DNA of 15,829 bases from Spirochaetales bacterium (GCA_017475725.1 JAFVFA010000064.1:1-15829); one strand, 5' to 3'. Shown: positions 1-6,476, numbered from the stretch's first letter. Translations and numbers: made by a program. The notes: a model not told the origin generated them from the letters alone.

Positions 1-110
1 ATCTGTTGCTTGAGCTCTTCGGTGTCAAGATGCCCATTCCAGGACCAGAAAGGCATGGCCCTGTACTCGGAAGTCGGGTTCCTGAATTCTTCCTGCCAGG
101 TATTTTTCAT
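1..110 (-). CDS. N-terminus of a glycoside hydrolase (alpha-L-rhamnosidase-like), cut by window edge
   Basis: Only the first 36 codons are inside the window. The frame opens at the ATG read from 110 leftward, preceded by a GGAAGGG ribosome binding site, and gives MKNTWQEEFRNPTSEYRAMP followed by FWSWNGHLDTEELKQQ. The R-x-x-P-F-W-S-W-N-G-x-L-D...EL block is, from memory, typical of the N-terminus of large cytosolic glycoside hydrolases annotated as alpha-L-rhamnosidase-like, which start without a signal peptide. Catalytic residues are outside the window, so substrate is unknown. It is divergent from the LysR gene, the classical layout for a LysR regulator and its target. The plus-strand reading frame at 10-210 is a shadow of this gene plus its promoter. 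Confidence 0.62.
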   Translation of the reverse strand, partial: MKNTWQEEFRNPTSEYRAMPFWSWNGHLDTEELKQQ

Positions 111-133
111 TGTATCCCTTCCTTTACTCCCTG

Positions 134-162
134 ATGATACCTTAAGGGGCGGCCATTCTCAA
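134..162 (-). promoter_or_regulatory. Promoter of the glycoside hydrolase gene
   Basis: Read on the minus strand, a -35 box TTGAGA (157-162) and a -10 box TATCAT (134-139) are separated by exactly 17 bases, 24 bases upstream of the start codon. An 8-base palindrome, CCTTAAGG (140-147), sits in the spacer and could be an operator, but it is too short to be convincing alone. Confidence 0.5.
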
Positions 163-188
163 TTGTTATCGGTTGCGTTATGGAAAAA

Positions 189-218
189 TTGGATTAATTA
201 TATTCTCTGAGTTATAAT
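189..218 (+). promoter_or_regulatory. Possible promoter of the LysR gene
   Basis: A perfect -10 box TATAAT (213-218) lies 18 bases after a weak -35 box TTGGAT (189-194). The -10 box ends 18 bases before the LysR start codon, so the leader would be very short and would just include the GGAAGGAGGG ribosome binding site. The -35 box matches the consensus at only three positions. Confidence 0.4.
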
Positions 219-236
219 GACAGGAAGGAGGGAAAT

Positions 237-1127
237 ATGGAGCTGCTTCAACTCAGATACTTCCAGACCGTTGCAAGGATGGAGAGCGTCACTGCCGCCG
301 CCAACTACTACAATATTCCGCAACCTGCAATGTCCCAGGCCATCTCCAGACTGGAGGAGTCCCTAGGAGGTGTACGACTCTTTGACAAACGAAACGGCAG
401 ACTGTTCCTCAATGATGTCGGCAGGGAGTTCCTTGACAGCGTCGACAGGTCATTGATGATCCTTGACGAAGCGATCTCAAAAGTTAATGTCACCTCTCCG
501 GAGAACGTTTCCGGGCTCATAAGGCTTAAGGTCATGGACAACCAACGCCTGATTCTGACAAGCATCCCGAAGTTCCTTGAGAAATACCCGAACGTGAACC
601 TCTCAGTGTCCCATGGATACCATGAGGACCAGAACGTCTACTATGACATGTGCGTGACGTCTTACATGACATACAAGAACATGACCTTGCACATCCCCAT
701 CATAATGGAGCATCTTGTGCTGGCGGTCCATGAGAACCATCCTCTGGCAAGGAAGAAGCTCGTCACGGTGGAGGATCTGAAAGGGCAGAAGCTCGTTTCC
801 CTTCCTCCGCAATCAAAGCTTTACGAACTGACCATGAACTTCTGCAACTCCGCGGGATTTGCCCCTGACATCCCCATTGTCTGTGATGATCCTTACTACA
901 TCAGAAAGTACATCTCCGAAAACATAGGGGTGTCGCTGAGCCCTGAGATCTCCTGGCGGGGAAGGTTCAGGGAGAACACTGTCCTGATCCCGGTTGTGAA
1001 TGCTCCGGTCTTGACCACATACATTGTGATGGATGCCAAGAAGCATCCGTCCAAGGCTGTCGAGACTTTCAGGGATTTCATCATTGAGGAGTCCAAGAAA
1101 ACTGAAGGGAATCTCCTCGTCGAATGA
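237..1127 (+). CDS. LysR-family transcriptional regulator
   Basis: The 296-residue product has the length and layout of LysR regulators. An N-terminal winged helix-turn-helix (about residues 1-60) includes the blocks AAANYYNIPQPAMSQAISRL and EESLGGVRLFDKRNGRLFLN, followed by a linker helix and a periplasmic-binding-protein-like effector domain (about 85-290). The ligand cannot be deduced. The start is fixed by GGAAGGAGGG four bases upstream. It is divergent from the glycoside hydrolase gene with a 126-base intergenic region carrying both promoters, so it most likely controls that gene and itself, perhaps in response to a sugar. Family assignment is firm; the target is inferred from position. 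Confidence 0.93.
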   Translation: MELLQLRYFQTVARMESVTAAANYYNIPQPAMSQAISRLEESLGGVRLFDKRNGRLFLNDVGREFLDSVDRSLMILDEAISKVNVTSPENVSGLIRLKVMDNQRLILTSIPKFLEKYPNVNLSVSHGYHEDQNVYYDMCVTSYMTYKNMTLHIPIIMEHLVLAVHENHPLARKKLVTVEDLKGQKLVSLPPQSKLYELTMNFCNSAGFAPDIPIVCDDPYYIRKYISENIGVSLSPEISWRGRFRENTVLIPVVNAPVLTTYIVMDAKKHPSKAVETFRDFIIEESKKTEGNLLVE

Positions 1128-1162
1128 CCGTTTGCCATCGGCAACGAGGAGGTCTCCGAATT

Positions 1163-2104
1163 TCAGGCCTTGTTGAACTTGGATTTTGGCTGCTTGCAGC
1201 GCGGACATTTCCAGTCTTCCGGAAGGTCCTCGAACGGAACGCCGTCGTGCTCTGCCGGGTCATAGACATATCCGCAGATGGAGCACACGTACTTTCCGGT
1301 GGCTTCCTGCTTGGAGAAGTCCACCTCCGCAAGGATGGTCGGGACGGGGTTGTCCAGATCCATCACCCGCTTAGCTTCAAGGTTCTCATATCCCTGAGGT
1401 GTGTGGGTGCCCATGTAGACTGTCGGATGCTTTCTGATGAACTCACGGATTCTGTCCTGTGTGACCCTTGCTGCAGGCAGATCGTCGTAGACCACAGAGA
1501 GCTTGTCATGGTACAGAGCCTCGTCAACATAGGTGATGTCACCATGGATCATGTAGAACAGGCCATCGTTCTCAACAATGACTATGCTGTTGCCGTTTGT
1601 GTGACCCTTTGCCTTTATGTAGTGGATGCCATCCGCGATGGTCTGGCTTTCAGGGAAGTTGAAGTATGCTCCGTCAGTGAAGGATACAGGCACTATGTTC
1701 TGGATTCCCTGAAGCTCAGCGGCACCGAGTTCATCCGCATTGACGTATATCTTTGCATTCGGGAAGGATCTGAGCTCTCCTGAGTGGTCGCTGTGCCTAT
1801 GGGTCAGAAGGATTTTGGTTACCTGCTCAGGCTTGTATCCAAGTGCCTTGAAGGCCTCCATGTAGGTGCAGATGTCCTTTCCTGTGAATGCAACGCTGTT
1901 CTCATCCGGCTTCTCCTCCGGGGTTCCTTCCGGAAGACCCGTGTCCACAAGGATGACCTCGTCCCCTGTGTCTATCAGATAGTTCTGAAGGCTACCTCTG
2001 TACCTTATGTTCTTGTCGAACTTTTCCGTACCTTCCTCTCCTCCAAAGGCGAAGGGCTGGGTGTAGAAACCGTCTTTCCTGAATTTTACTGCTTTGATCT
2101 CCAT
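1163..2104 (-). CDS. Metallo-beta-lactamase-fold hydrolase fused to rubredoxin
   Basis: The 313-residue protein joins two domains. Residues 1-260 form a metallo-beta-lactamase fold with the metal motif H102-R-H104-S-D106-H107 and further ligands H168 (GHTNG), D189 (HGD) and H234 (GTH), resembling lactonase/glyoxalase-type members. Residues 271-313 are a short rubredoxin with C274-S-I-C277 and C300-P-R-C303 and the DLPEDWKCP signature, binding one iron. The true start is taken as the ATG at 2104, with AGGAG eight bases upstream; an 18-codon extension to a GTG at 2158 has no ribosome binding site. Flavodiiron proteins pair such a fold with flavodoxin and sometimes rubredoxin, but no flavodoxin is present here. 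A redox role or metal-dependent hydrolysis are both possible. It is convergent with the LysR gene. Confidence 0.85.
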   Translation of the reverse strand: MEIKAVKFRKDGFYTQPFAFGGEEGTEKFDKNIRYRGSLQNYLIDTGDEVILVDTGLPEGTPEEKPDENSVAFTGKDICTYMEAFKALGYKPEQVTKILLTHRHSDHSGELRSFPNAKIYVNADELGAAELQGIQNIVPVSFTDGAYFNFPESQTIADGIHYIKAKGHTNGNSIVIVENDGLFYMIHGDITYVDEALYHDKLSVVYDDLPAARVTQDRIREFIRKHPTVYMGTHTPQGYENLEAKRVMDLDNPVPTILAEVDFSKQEATGKYVCSICGYVYDPAEHDGVPFEDLPEDWKCPRCKQPKSKFNKA

Positions 2105-2235
2105 TATGATGCTCCTGGATGGTTGTTCTGTTAAAAGGATAACACAGACATTAAACACTTGAAATAAACAAATCCGAGCTATTGACCATAAATGGAGTTT
2201 GGTGTTTTCCTTTTGTCCATGGGGAGATTCAAGCC

Positions 2236-2709
2236 ATGCCTTTGACAGTACGCAGAGCCATACAATGTGACGTTCCTTCCATAATCGAGTTGCTGAAACA
2301 GGTCAACAAGGTCCATTATGACGGCAGACCCGACCTCTTCAGGCTTGCCACGAAATACACGGAGGAGGAGCTTTCCGGAATCATCGAAAACGACCGGAGT
2401 CCGGTGTTCGTCTGCGTGGACGGTGATGGGGTTGTTCTAGGCCACGGTTTCTGCGTGTTCCAGAGACCGGAGAACACCAATCTGCTTCAGGACATCCTGA
2501 CCCTCTACATCGATGACATCTGTGTGGACCAGGCTTCACGCGGCAGGCACGTCGGAAGCGCAATATATGAGCACATAATCGAATTTGCAAGGCAGAGCGG
2601 ATGCTACAACGTCACGCTGAACGTCTGGTCCTGCAATCCGGGTGCAATGAGGTTCTACGAGAAGCTCGGACTTATACCTTACAAGGTTGGGATGGAGAAG
2701 ATCCTCTGA
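2236..2709 (+). CDS. GNAT-family N-acetyltransferase
   Basis: The 157-residue protein is a single GNAT domain that transfers an acetyl group from acetyl-CoA to an unknown amine. The acetyl-CoA loop is visible in IDDICVDQASRGRHVGSAIY, followed by the usual NVWSCNPGAMRFYEKLGLIP segment that closes the fold (N-x-x-A-x-x-F-Y-x-x-x-G). The ATG at 2236 is preferred because GGGGAG lies nine bases before it; a TTG start at 2182 would add 18 residues unlike the family. It is the first gene of a tight run, with the membrane-protein gene starting two bases after its stop. Substrate cannot be read from the sequence. Confidence 0.88.
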   Translation: MPLTVRRAIQCDVPSIIELLKQVNKVHYDGRPDLFRLATKYTEEELSGIIENDRSPVFVCVDGDGVVLGHGFCVFQRPENTNLLQDILTLYIDDICVDQASRGRHVGSAIYEHIIEFARQSGCYNVTLNVWSCNPGAMRFYEKLGLIPYKVGMEKIL

Positions 2710-2711
2710 CA

Positions 2712-3146
2712 ATGGAATTCGGTTGGCTCAACATCTTCGGAGCTTGCATCGTTGTCCTCATGCTTGTTCCCAATATCATCTATGCCATTGGGAACAAGGG
2801 CGAGGTAAATCATTGCACAAACAAGCTCATGAATCTGGTTGAGCAGATAGGTCGTTATGCCTGCATTGTACTAATGTGGTTTCCATTGATGGTCTGGAAG
2901 TTTGGATTTACCAGTAAAATTGCAATGATATCCTACTTTTGGGGCAATGGTTTGCTTTTGTTGATATACTGGATTGTTTTCTTCATCTTTATTAAGAGAA
3001 AGAGCAGAGGCAGGGCTCTTGTGCTTGCCATAGTCCCTTCCTGCATATTCCTGCTCAGTGGAATTCTTTTGGGACATTGGCTTCTTGTCTGCTTTGCCGT
3101 TCTGTTTGCATTTGGACATATATATGTGACGATCCAGAACAACTAG
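2712..3146 (+). CDS. Small four-helix membrane protein, function unknown
   Basis: The 144-residue protein has four predicted membrane helices: about residues 4-25 (LNIFGACIVVLMLVPNIIYA), 47-65 (YACIVLMWFPLMVW), 78-96 (GNGLLLLIYWIVFFIFI) and 103-140 (VLAIVPSCIFLLSGILLGHW and LLVCFAVLFAFGHIYV, probably one or two spans). It starts two bases after the preceding acetyltransferase stop, so translation is probably coupled, with GGAGAAG inside the upstream gene. I recall similar hypothetical membrane proteins in anaerobic Firmicutes and spirochaetes, but no function. It is real rather than a shadow because of the helix pattern and operon position. Confidence 0.75.
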   Translation: MEFGWLNIFGACIVVLMLVPNIIYAIGNKGEVNHCTNKLMNLVEQIGRYACIVLMWFPLMVWKFGFTSKIAMISYFWGNGLLLLIYWIVFFIFIKRKSRGRALVLAIVPSCIFLLSGILLGHWLLVCFAVLFAFGHIYVTIQNN

Positions 3147-3169
3147 GTTCAGGGATTGAGGAGATTATC

Positions 3170-3643
3170 ATGGGAATGACATTCAGGTTTGCCGAGCGGA
3201 AGGACAGTGGTTTGATTCTGTCCTTCATCAAGGGTCTTGCCAGCTATGAGAAGATGCTGGATCAGGTTGTGGCCACAGAGGAGCAGCTGGAACAGTGGAT
3301 CTTCGACAAGAGGAAGGCTGAGGTCATATTCGCCTGCGAGGATGGAAAGGAAGTCGGCTTTGCCTTGTTCTTCCATAACTTCTCGACCTTCCTTGGCCGT
3401 GCAGGCATATACCTTGAGGACATTTTTGTGCTTCCTGAGTATAGGGGCAGAGGCTATGGCAAAGCTCTTCTGAGGAAACTTGCCCAGATAGCGGTTGAGC
3501 GTGAATGCGGCAGACTGGAGTGGTGGTATCTGGACTGGAACAAGCCAAGCATTGACTTCTACCTCTCCTTGGGTGCAAAGCCCATGGATGAATGGACCGT
3601 CTACCGTGTGACCGGAGAGACTTTGAAGAAACTTGCAGAATGA
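3170..3643 (+). CDS. GNAT acetyltransferase, SSAT-like (diamine/thialysine N-acetyltransferase family)
   Basis: The 157-residue protein matches the spermidine/spermine N1-acetyltransferase subfamily along its length. Visible blocks are LASYEKMLDQVVATEEQL near residue 22, the FFHNFSTFLGRAGIYLED segment, the acetyl-CoA loop EDIFVLPEYRGRGYGKALL, and DWNKPSIDFYLSLGAKPMDEW. Family members acetylate polyamines, thialysine or related amines with acetyl-CoA in the cytosol; which one is used here is inference. The ATG at 3170 follows GAGGAG at seven bases. It lies 23 bases after the membrane-protein gene and 15 bases before the PPC-domain gene, probably in one operon. Confidence 0.85.
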   Translation: MGMTFRFAERKDSGLILSFIKGLASYEKMLDQVVATEEQLEQWIFDKRKAEVIFACEDGKEVGFALFFHNFSTFLGRAGIYLEDIFVLPEYRGRGYGKALLRKLAQIAVERECGRLEWWYLDWNKPSIDFYLSLGAKPMDEWTVYRVTGETLKKLAE

Positions 3644-3658
3644 TTGATTGAGGTTCGT

Positions 3659-4096
3659 ATGGATTACAGAGAATATGGTCAGACTTACTATATCCGCTTC
3701 GACAAGGGCAACGAGATCATAGGCGGAATTCTTGACATTTGCAGAAAGGAAGGCATCAAATCAGCTATCTTCTCAGGAATCGGAGGATGCTCATCCGCCG
3801 AGATCCAGACCTTCATCCCGGAAAGGGGTGAATTCGAGACTGAGATTCTGTCCGGAATGTTGGAACTTGTGTCTCTGAATGGCAATGTTGTCACCGACGA
3901 GAAATCCGGGCTTTGTCACCACACCCATGCCGTCTTCTCCTACAAGAAGGTTGGTGAGCATTGCATTGCCGCCGGCCACATGAAGGCTATTACCGTTCTT
4001 TACACCGCAGAGATAGAGCTTCGTCCAGTTGTGGATGGAGAGATCAGCAAGAAGTTCGATCCTGAGACCGGAACAGGGTTCTGGGATTTCAAGTAA
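3659..4096 (+). CDS. PPC/DUF296-domain protein (putative DNA-binding)
   Basis: The 145-residue protein consists of one PPC (DUF296, plants and prokaryotes conserved) domain: YYIRFDKGNEIIGGILDICR, then AIFSGIGGCSSAEIQTF, LELVSLNGNV, the H-x-H-containing SGLCHHTHAVFSY, and AAGHMKAITVLYTAEIEL. In plants this domain occurs in AT-hook DNA-binding proteins. Bacterial stand-alone versions are trimeric, commonly metal-binding, and of unknown function. The ATG at 3659 has TTGAGGT seven bases upstream; a TTG at 3644 would add only five residues. It closes the GNAT-membrane-GNAT-PPC run; 88 bases separate it from the GH5 gene, with no clear terminator seen. Confidence 0.85.
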   Translation: MDYREYGQTYYIRFDKGNEIIGGILDICRKEGIKSAIFSGIGGCSSAEIQTFIPERGEFETEILSGMLELVSLNGNVVTDEKSGLCHHTHAVFSYKKVGEHCIAAGHMKAITVLYTAEIELRPVVDGEISKKFDPETGTGFWDFK

Positions 4097-4184
4097 GCAA
4101 CATTATCCTCGGATTTCTGTTCAGATACTCTTTCTCTTGTACCCTTCTTTTCTATAGAGTACCTTTTATCCAAGGGAGTTTCAT

Positions 4185-5246
4185 ATGAAGCATTTCAAGG
4201 GTTTTCAGAAAGGGGTTAATCTGGGTGGTTGGATATCCCAGTTCAGTAAGTACGATGTAGATCATTTCAGGTCCTTCATCACAGAGAAGGACATTGCTGA
4301 GATAGCGTCTTTGGGTTTTGACCATGTCAGAGTCCCTGTCGATTACAATGTTCTGGAAGATGAATATGGAAAAGTAATCGAGAGTGGTTTTCAATACTTG
4401 GAGCATTGTAGAGAGTGGTGTGAGAAGCATGGACTCAACATGCTGATCGATCTTCACGAGTGCTATGGATACTCCTTTGACCCACTTAAGAAGGACATGG
4501 ACAGAAGAAGATTCTTCTATGATGAGAAGCTTCAGGAGAGGTTCTTCTCCCTTTGGAGAAAGATTGCGGAAGGATTCAAGGTCTATCCGAACCAGGTCGC
4601 ATTCGAACCCTTGAACGAGGTCGTCCTGTTCGAGGTCAAGGATGCATGGAATGAGGTTCTGAGAAAGTTCATCAAGCTGATAAGAGGCATTGCTCCGGAA
4701 AGCTCCATCCTAGTTGGCGGCGTGTTCTATAACAGCGTGATGACGGTGAAGGACATAGACGTCCCTGTTGACGATAGGATAGTCTACAACTTCCATTGCT
4801 ACGAGCCCATTGTCTTCACCCACCAGGGTGCCTACTGGCAGGATCAGATGCCTCTTGACTTCAGGATCAGCTATCCCAAATCCGTGGACGAATACAGGGA
4901 GGAGCACAAGAGGATCTACAAGGACACTGATGGTGCCGTATTCATGGATGGTCTGACCGAGATGGGCATCGGATTCTTCGAGAAGATCTTCAATCCTGCA
5001 ATCGAAAAGGCCGAAAAGGATGGCGTTGCCCTTTACTGCGGTGAGTATGGGGTGATAGACAAGGCTGACAACGAATCCAAGATCCTCTGGCTGAATGACA
5101 TCAACCATGCCTTTGACAAGTTCGGAATCGGCAGAGCCCTGTGGAACTACAAGGAGAAGGACTTCGGTCTTGTTGACGAGAGTTTCGAGTCAATAAGGCA
5201 GAGGTTCATTGACGAGGTTAACAATGATCAGGAAAGCCACTGTTGA
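4185..5246 (+). CDS. Glycoside hydrolase family 5 (cellulase-like), cytosolic
   Basis: The 353-residue protein is a complete GH5 (beta/alpha)8 barrel. It opens with the family's FQKGVNLGGWISQF, has the strand block GFDHVRVPVDYN, LIDLHECYGY, the acid/base glutamate E145 in FEPLNEV, H204 and Y206 in YNFHCYEP, and the nucleophile E287 in CGEYGV, with W320 near the end. Mechanism is retaining hydrolysis of a beta-linked glycan or oligosaccharide. There is no signal peptide or carbohydrate-binding module, so it probably acts inside the cell on imported oligosaccharides. The start has AAGGGAG eight bases upstream. Its last 23 bases overlap the next acetyltransferase gene. Exact substrate (glucan, mannan or other) is not decidable here. 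Confidence 0.92.
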   Translation: MKHFKGFQKGVNLGGWISQFSKYDVDHFRSFITEKDIAEIASLGFDHVRVPVDYNVLEDEYGKVIESGFQYLEHCREWCEKHGLNMLIDLHECYGYSFDPLKKDMDRRRFFYDEKLQERFFSLWRKIAEGFKVYPNQVAFEPLNEVVLFEVKDAWNEVLRKFIKLIRGIAPESSILVGGVFYNSVMTVKDIDVPVDDRIVYNFHCYEPIVFTHQGAYWQDQMPLDFRISYPKSVDEYREEHKRIYKDTDGAVFMDGLTEMGIGFFEKIFNPAIEKAEKDGVALYCGEYGVIDKADNESKILWLNDINHAFDKFGIGRALWNYKEKDFGLVDESFESIRQRFIDEVNNDQESHC

Positions 5247-5667
5247 GGATGCCTCCAGGATCGCAGAGATACTTGTGTTCGTCAAAAGGATGAAGTTTCG
5301 CCCGATCTTTCAAGAGGATGACTTCTCCTTCAATGTTCTGCAGGTGATACCAGTTGCCAAGAGGTACATCGAGGAAGGCATAATCGACAAGATGTTCGTC
5401 TATGACGATGGAATAGTTAAGGGTCTGATACATATAGATGGCAATGAGATCGTCGAGCTTTACGTTGACTACTTCTTCCAGGATCAGGGAATCGGATCTG
5501 CTTTGATCGAATTTGCAAAAGAGCAGTATCAGGTGTCTTTCCTCTGGGCCTTGGAGAAGAACACAGACGCCATACGCTTCTATGAAACGCACGGCTTCCA
5601 TCTGACAAAAACAAGGAAACTCGAGGAAGGGACTCCTGAGTATCTGGTGATGATGGAAAGGAATTGA
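5224..5667 (+). CDS. GNAT-family N-acetyltransferase
   Basis: The 147-residue protein is a minimal GNAT domain. Strand block VYDDGIVKGLIHIDGNEIVE is followed by ELYVDYFFQDQGIGSALIEF, the acetyl-CoA pyrophosphate loop (Q-x-Q-G-I-G-S-A), then LEKNTDAIRFYETHGF. The ATG at 5224, inside the end of the GH5 gene, is chosen because GAGGT precedes it; the frame can be opened upstream only by a TTG at 5209. The overlap with GH5 implies co-transcription and coupled translation. The acceptor is unknown, and a link to the GH5 product is not evident. Its stop is seven bases from the convergent HxlR stop. Confidence 0.87.
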   Translation: MIRKATVEDASRIAEILVFVKRMKFRPIFQEDDFSFNVLQVIPVAKRYIEEGIIDKMFVYDDGIVKGLIHIDGNEIVELYVDYFFQDQGIGSALIEFAKEQYQVSFLWALEKNTDAIRFYETHGFHLTKTRKLEEGTPEYLVMMERN

Positions 5668-5674
5668 ACGTGCC

Positions 5675-6001
5675 TTAATTCAGGTTCTTCTTATACTCAT
5701 CACCCCAGTCTGCCATTGAGAAGATGACAGGTCTCAGGGATTCTCCCAACTCACTCAAAGCGTATTCAACGTGTGGGGGAACCTCAGGATATACCTTTCT
5801 GGTGATTATGCCGTCTGCCTCCATTGATCTCAGGCTGTCAGTCAGGACCTTCTGGCTTATGCCTTCAAGGTTCTTCTGAAGCTCATTGAACCTCCAAGGA
5901 CGCTGAAGCAGGTTCCTTATTATCAGAAGTTTCCACTTGCTTCCTATAAGACTCACTGTTGTTGCAACTGGGCAGTCCGGCAGTTCTTCTTTCTTCTTCA
6001 T
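5675..6001 (-). CDS. HxlR-family winged-helix regulator, possible thiol sensor
   Basis: The 108-residue protein is a standard HxlR regulator: CPVATTVSLIGSKWKLLIIR, then the recognition region RPWRFNELQKNLEGISQKVL, the wing with RKVYPEVPPHVEYALSELG, and the C-terminal dimer helix. A cysteine at position 10 (PDCPV) lies where the redox- or electrophile-sensing cysteine sits in the HxlR regulators YodB, CatR, HypR and QorR. That these sense quinones or disulfide stress is known; that this one does is inference. The ATG at 6001 is set by AGGAGG eight bases upstream. It is divergent from the ACGX peptide operon, which includes an oxidoreductase of the type controlled by QorR, so it may control that operon as well as itself. 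Confidence 0.92.
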   Translation of the reverse strand: MKKKEELPDCPVATTVSLIGSKWKLLIIRNLLQRPWRFNELQKNLEGISQKVLTDSLRSMEADGIITRKVYPEVPPHVEYALSELGESLRPVIFSMADWGDEYKKNLN

Positions 6002-6023
6002 ATGAAACCTCCTATGGTGGATC

Positions 6024-6051
6024 ACATTCAAAAATAAATGTAACATTCAAA
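6024..6051. promoter_or_regulatory. Candidate HxlR operator: 9-base direct repeat over the hxlR start site
   Basis: The plus strand shows ACATTCAAA at 6024-6032 and again at 6043-6051, spaced 19 bases start to start (about two helix turns on the same face). The first copy also forms the inverted repeat ACATT-N8-AATGT (6024-6041). The pair lies immediately after the -10 box of the HxlR gene, covering the predicted start of transcription, as expected for autorepression. Binding is inferred, not shown. Confidence 0.45.
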
Positions 6052-6079
6052 TTGTAGTGTGTATGAATCAATGCGTCAA
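6051..6079 (-). promoter_or_regulatory. Promoter of the HxlR-family gene
   Basis: Read on the minus strand, TTGACG (6074-6079) and TACAAT (6051-6056) are 17 bases apart, each matching the sigma-70 consensus at five of six positions. This is the best promoter in the window. Transcription would begin near 6044, giving a leader of about 43 bases. Confidence 0.65.
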
Positions 6080-6166
6080 CAAAGCCAGGAATAAAAAATT
6101 TTTTTGGAGAAAAAGTGGTTTTAATTCCTTTGTTTTCCAAAACTTACAAAAAGGTAACCATGTCAC

Positions 6167-6186
6167 AAAAAAGTGCGTACTTTTTT
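6167..6186. promoter_or_regulatory. Perfect 8-base inverted repeat upstream of the ACGX peptide gene
   Basis: AAAAAAGT (6167-6174), a 4-base centre GCGT, then ACTTTTTT (6179-6186). It covers the place where the -35 box of the extended -10 promoter would be, so it fits an operator. An A-rich/T-rich hairpin of this kind could also act as a weak terminator of rightward read-through. No gene reads into it from the left on this strand, which favours the operator. Confidence 0.35.
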
Positions 6187-6199
6187 TATTTTCCAGTTC

Positions 6200-6208
6200 T
6201 GTTATATT
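6200..6208 (+). promoter_or_regulatory. Candidate extended -10 promoter of the ACGX peptide operon
   Basis: TGTTATATT is an extended -10 element (TG, one base, TATATT) with no convincing -35 box. Transcription from it would start near 6215, giving a leader of about 45 bases before the peptide start codon. Confidence 0.4.
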
Positions 6209-6260
6209 CCAAATCACAGGACGGCAAACACCGTTCCGAGTTTATTCCTTGGAGGTCATC

Positions 6261-6449
6261 ATGGCACTTTCAAACATCTATGGATGGAACGAGAACACAG
6301 CATCAAGCGCATGTGGAGCAGCTGACAAGCCGGCAGCATGCGGAGCAGCAGACAAGCCGGAGGAGAAGCCTGCAGCATGCGGAGCAGCAGGCAAGCCGGA
6401 GGAGAAGCCGGCAGCATGCGGCACAGCCTGTGGAGCAGGTGACAAATAA
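6261..6449 (+). CDS. ACGX-repeat RiPP precursor peptide
   Basis: The 62-residue peptide begins MALSNIYGWNENTASS, a short possible leader, followed by five Ala-Cys-Gly-X units with cysteines at 18, 27, 40, 53 and 57 separated by DKP/EEKP linkers. This is the signature of the ACGX-repeat peptides that, from memory of NCBI family definitions, accompany a dedicated radical SAM/SPASM maturase; that enzyme is the next gene. The mature product and its role are not known to me. The frame is open leftward to 6057, but the ATG at 6261 is chosen because GGAGG is six bases upstream, the N-terminus matches short-precursor expectation, and the promoter candidate lies in between. It has only Cys, Gly, Ala, Lys, Glu, Asp, Pro and a Thr in the core; no signal peptide or exporter gene is nearby. 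Confidence 0.9.
   Translation: MALSNIYGWNENTASSACGAADKPAACGAADKPEEKPAACGAAGKPEEKPAACGTACGAGDK
6309..6446 (+). repeat. In-frame tandem repeats within the ACGX peptide gene
   Basis: A partial unit (6309-6335) is followed by two full 39-base units (6336-6374 and 6375-6413) encoding the 13-residue pattern ACGAA[D/G]KPEEKPA, then two short ACG units. The full units are nearly identical in DNA sequence, indicating recent duplication or slippage; the unit length keeps the reading frame. This is a coding repeat, not a CRISPR array. Confidence 0.85.
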
Positions 6450-6476
6450 GAACTGATGAATCGTTCTTTGGAAGGT

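Noticed and set aside
10..210. Plus-strand open frame of 66 codons at the left edge
   Set aside because: It overlaps, on the opposite strand, the N-terminus of a recognisable glycoside hydrolase with its own ribosome binding site and promoter.
1132..1144. TTGCC-ATC-GGCAA hairpin between LysR and the rubredoxin fusion
   Set aside because: Only five base pairs, no T tract; too weak to call a terminator.
6057..6260. N-terminal extension of the ACGX peptide frame up to 6057
   Set aside because: The extension covers the promoter candidate and palindrome, lacks a ribosome binding site, and would destroy the usual short-precursor form.
6336..6413. Tandem repeat that might be taken for a CRISPR array
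   Set aside because: Two adjacent 39-base units without spacers, in frame with a peptide; no cas genes.
6115..6456. Alternative-frame open frame rich in Gln, His and Arg across the ACGX repeat
   Set aside because: It is the +1 frame of a coding repeat; it has no ribosome binding site, while the ACGX frame has one and a cognate maturase next to it.
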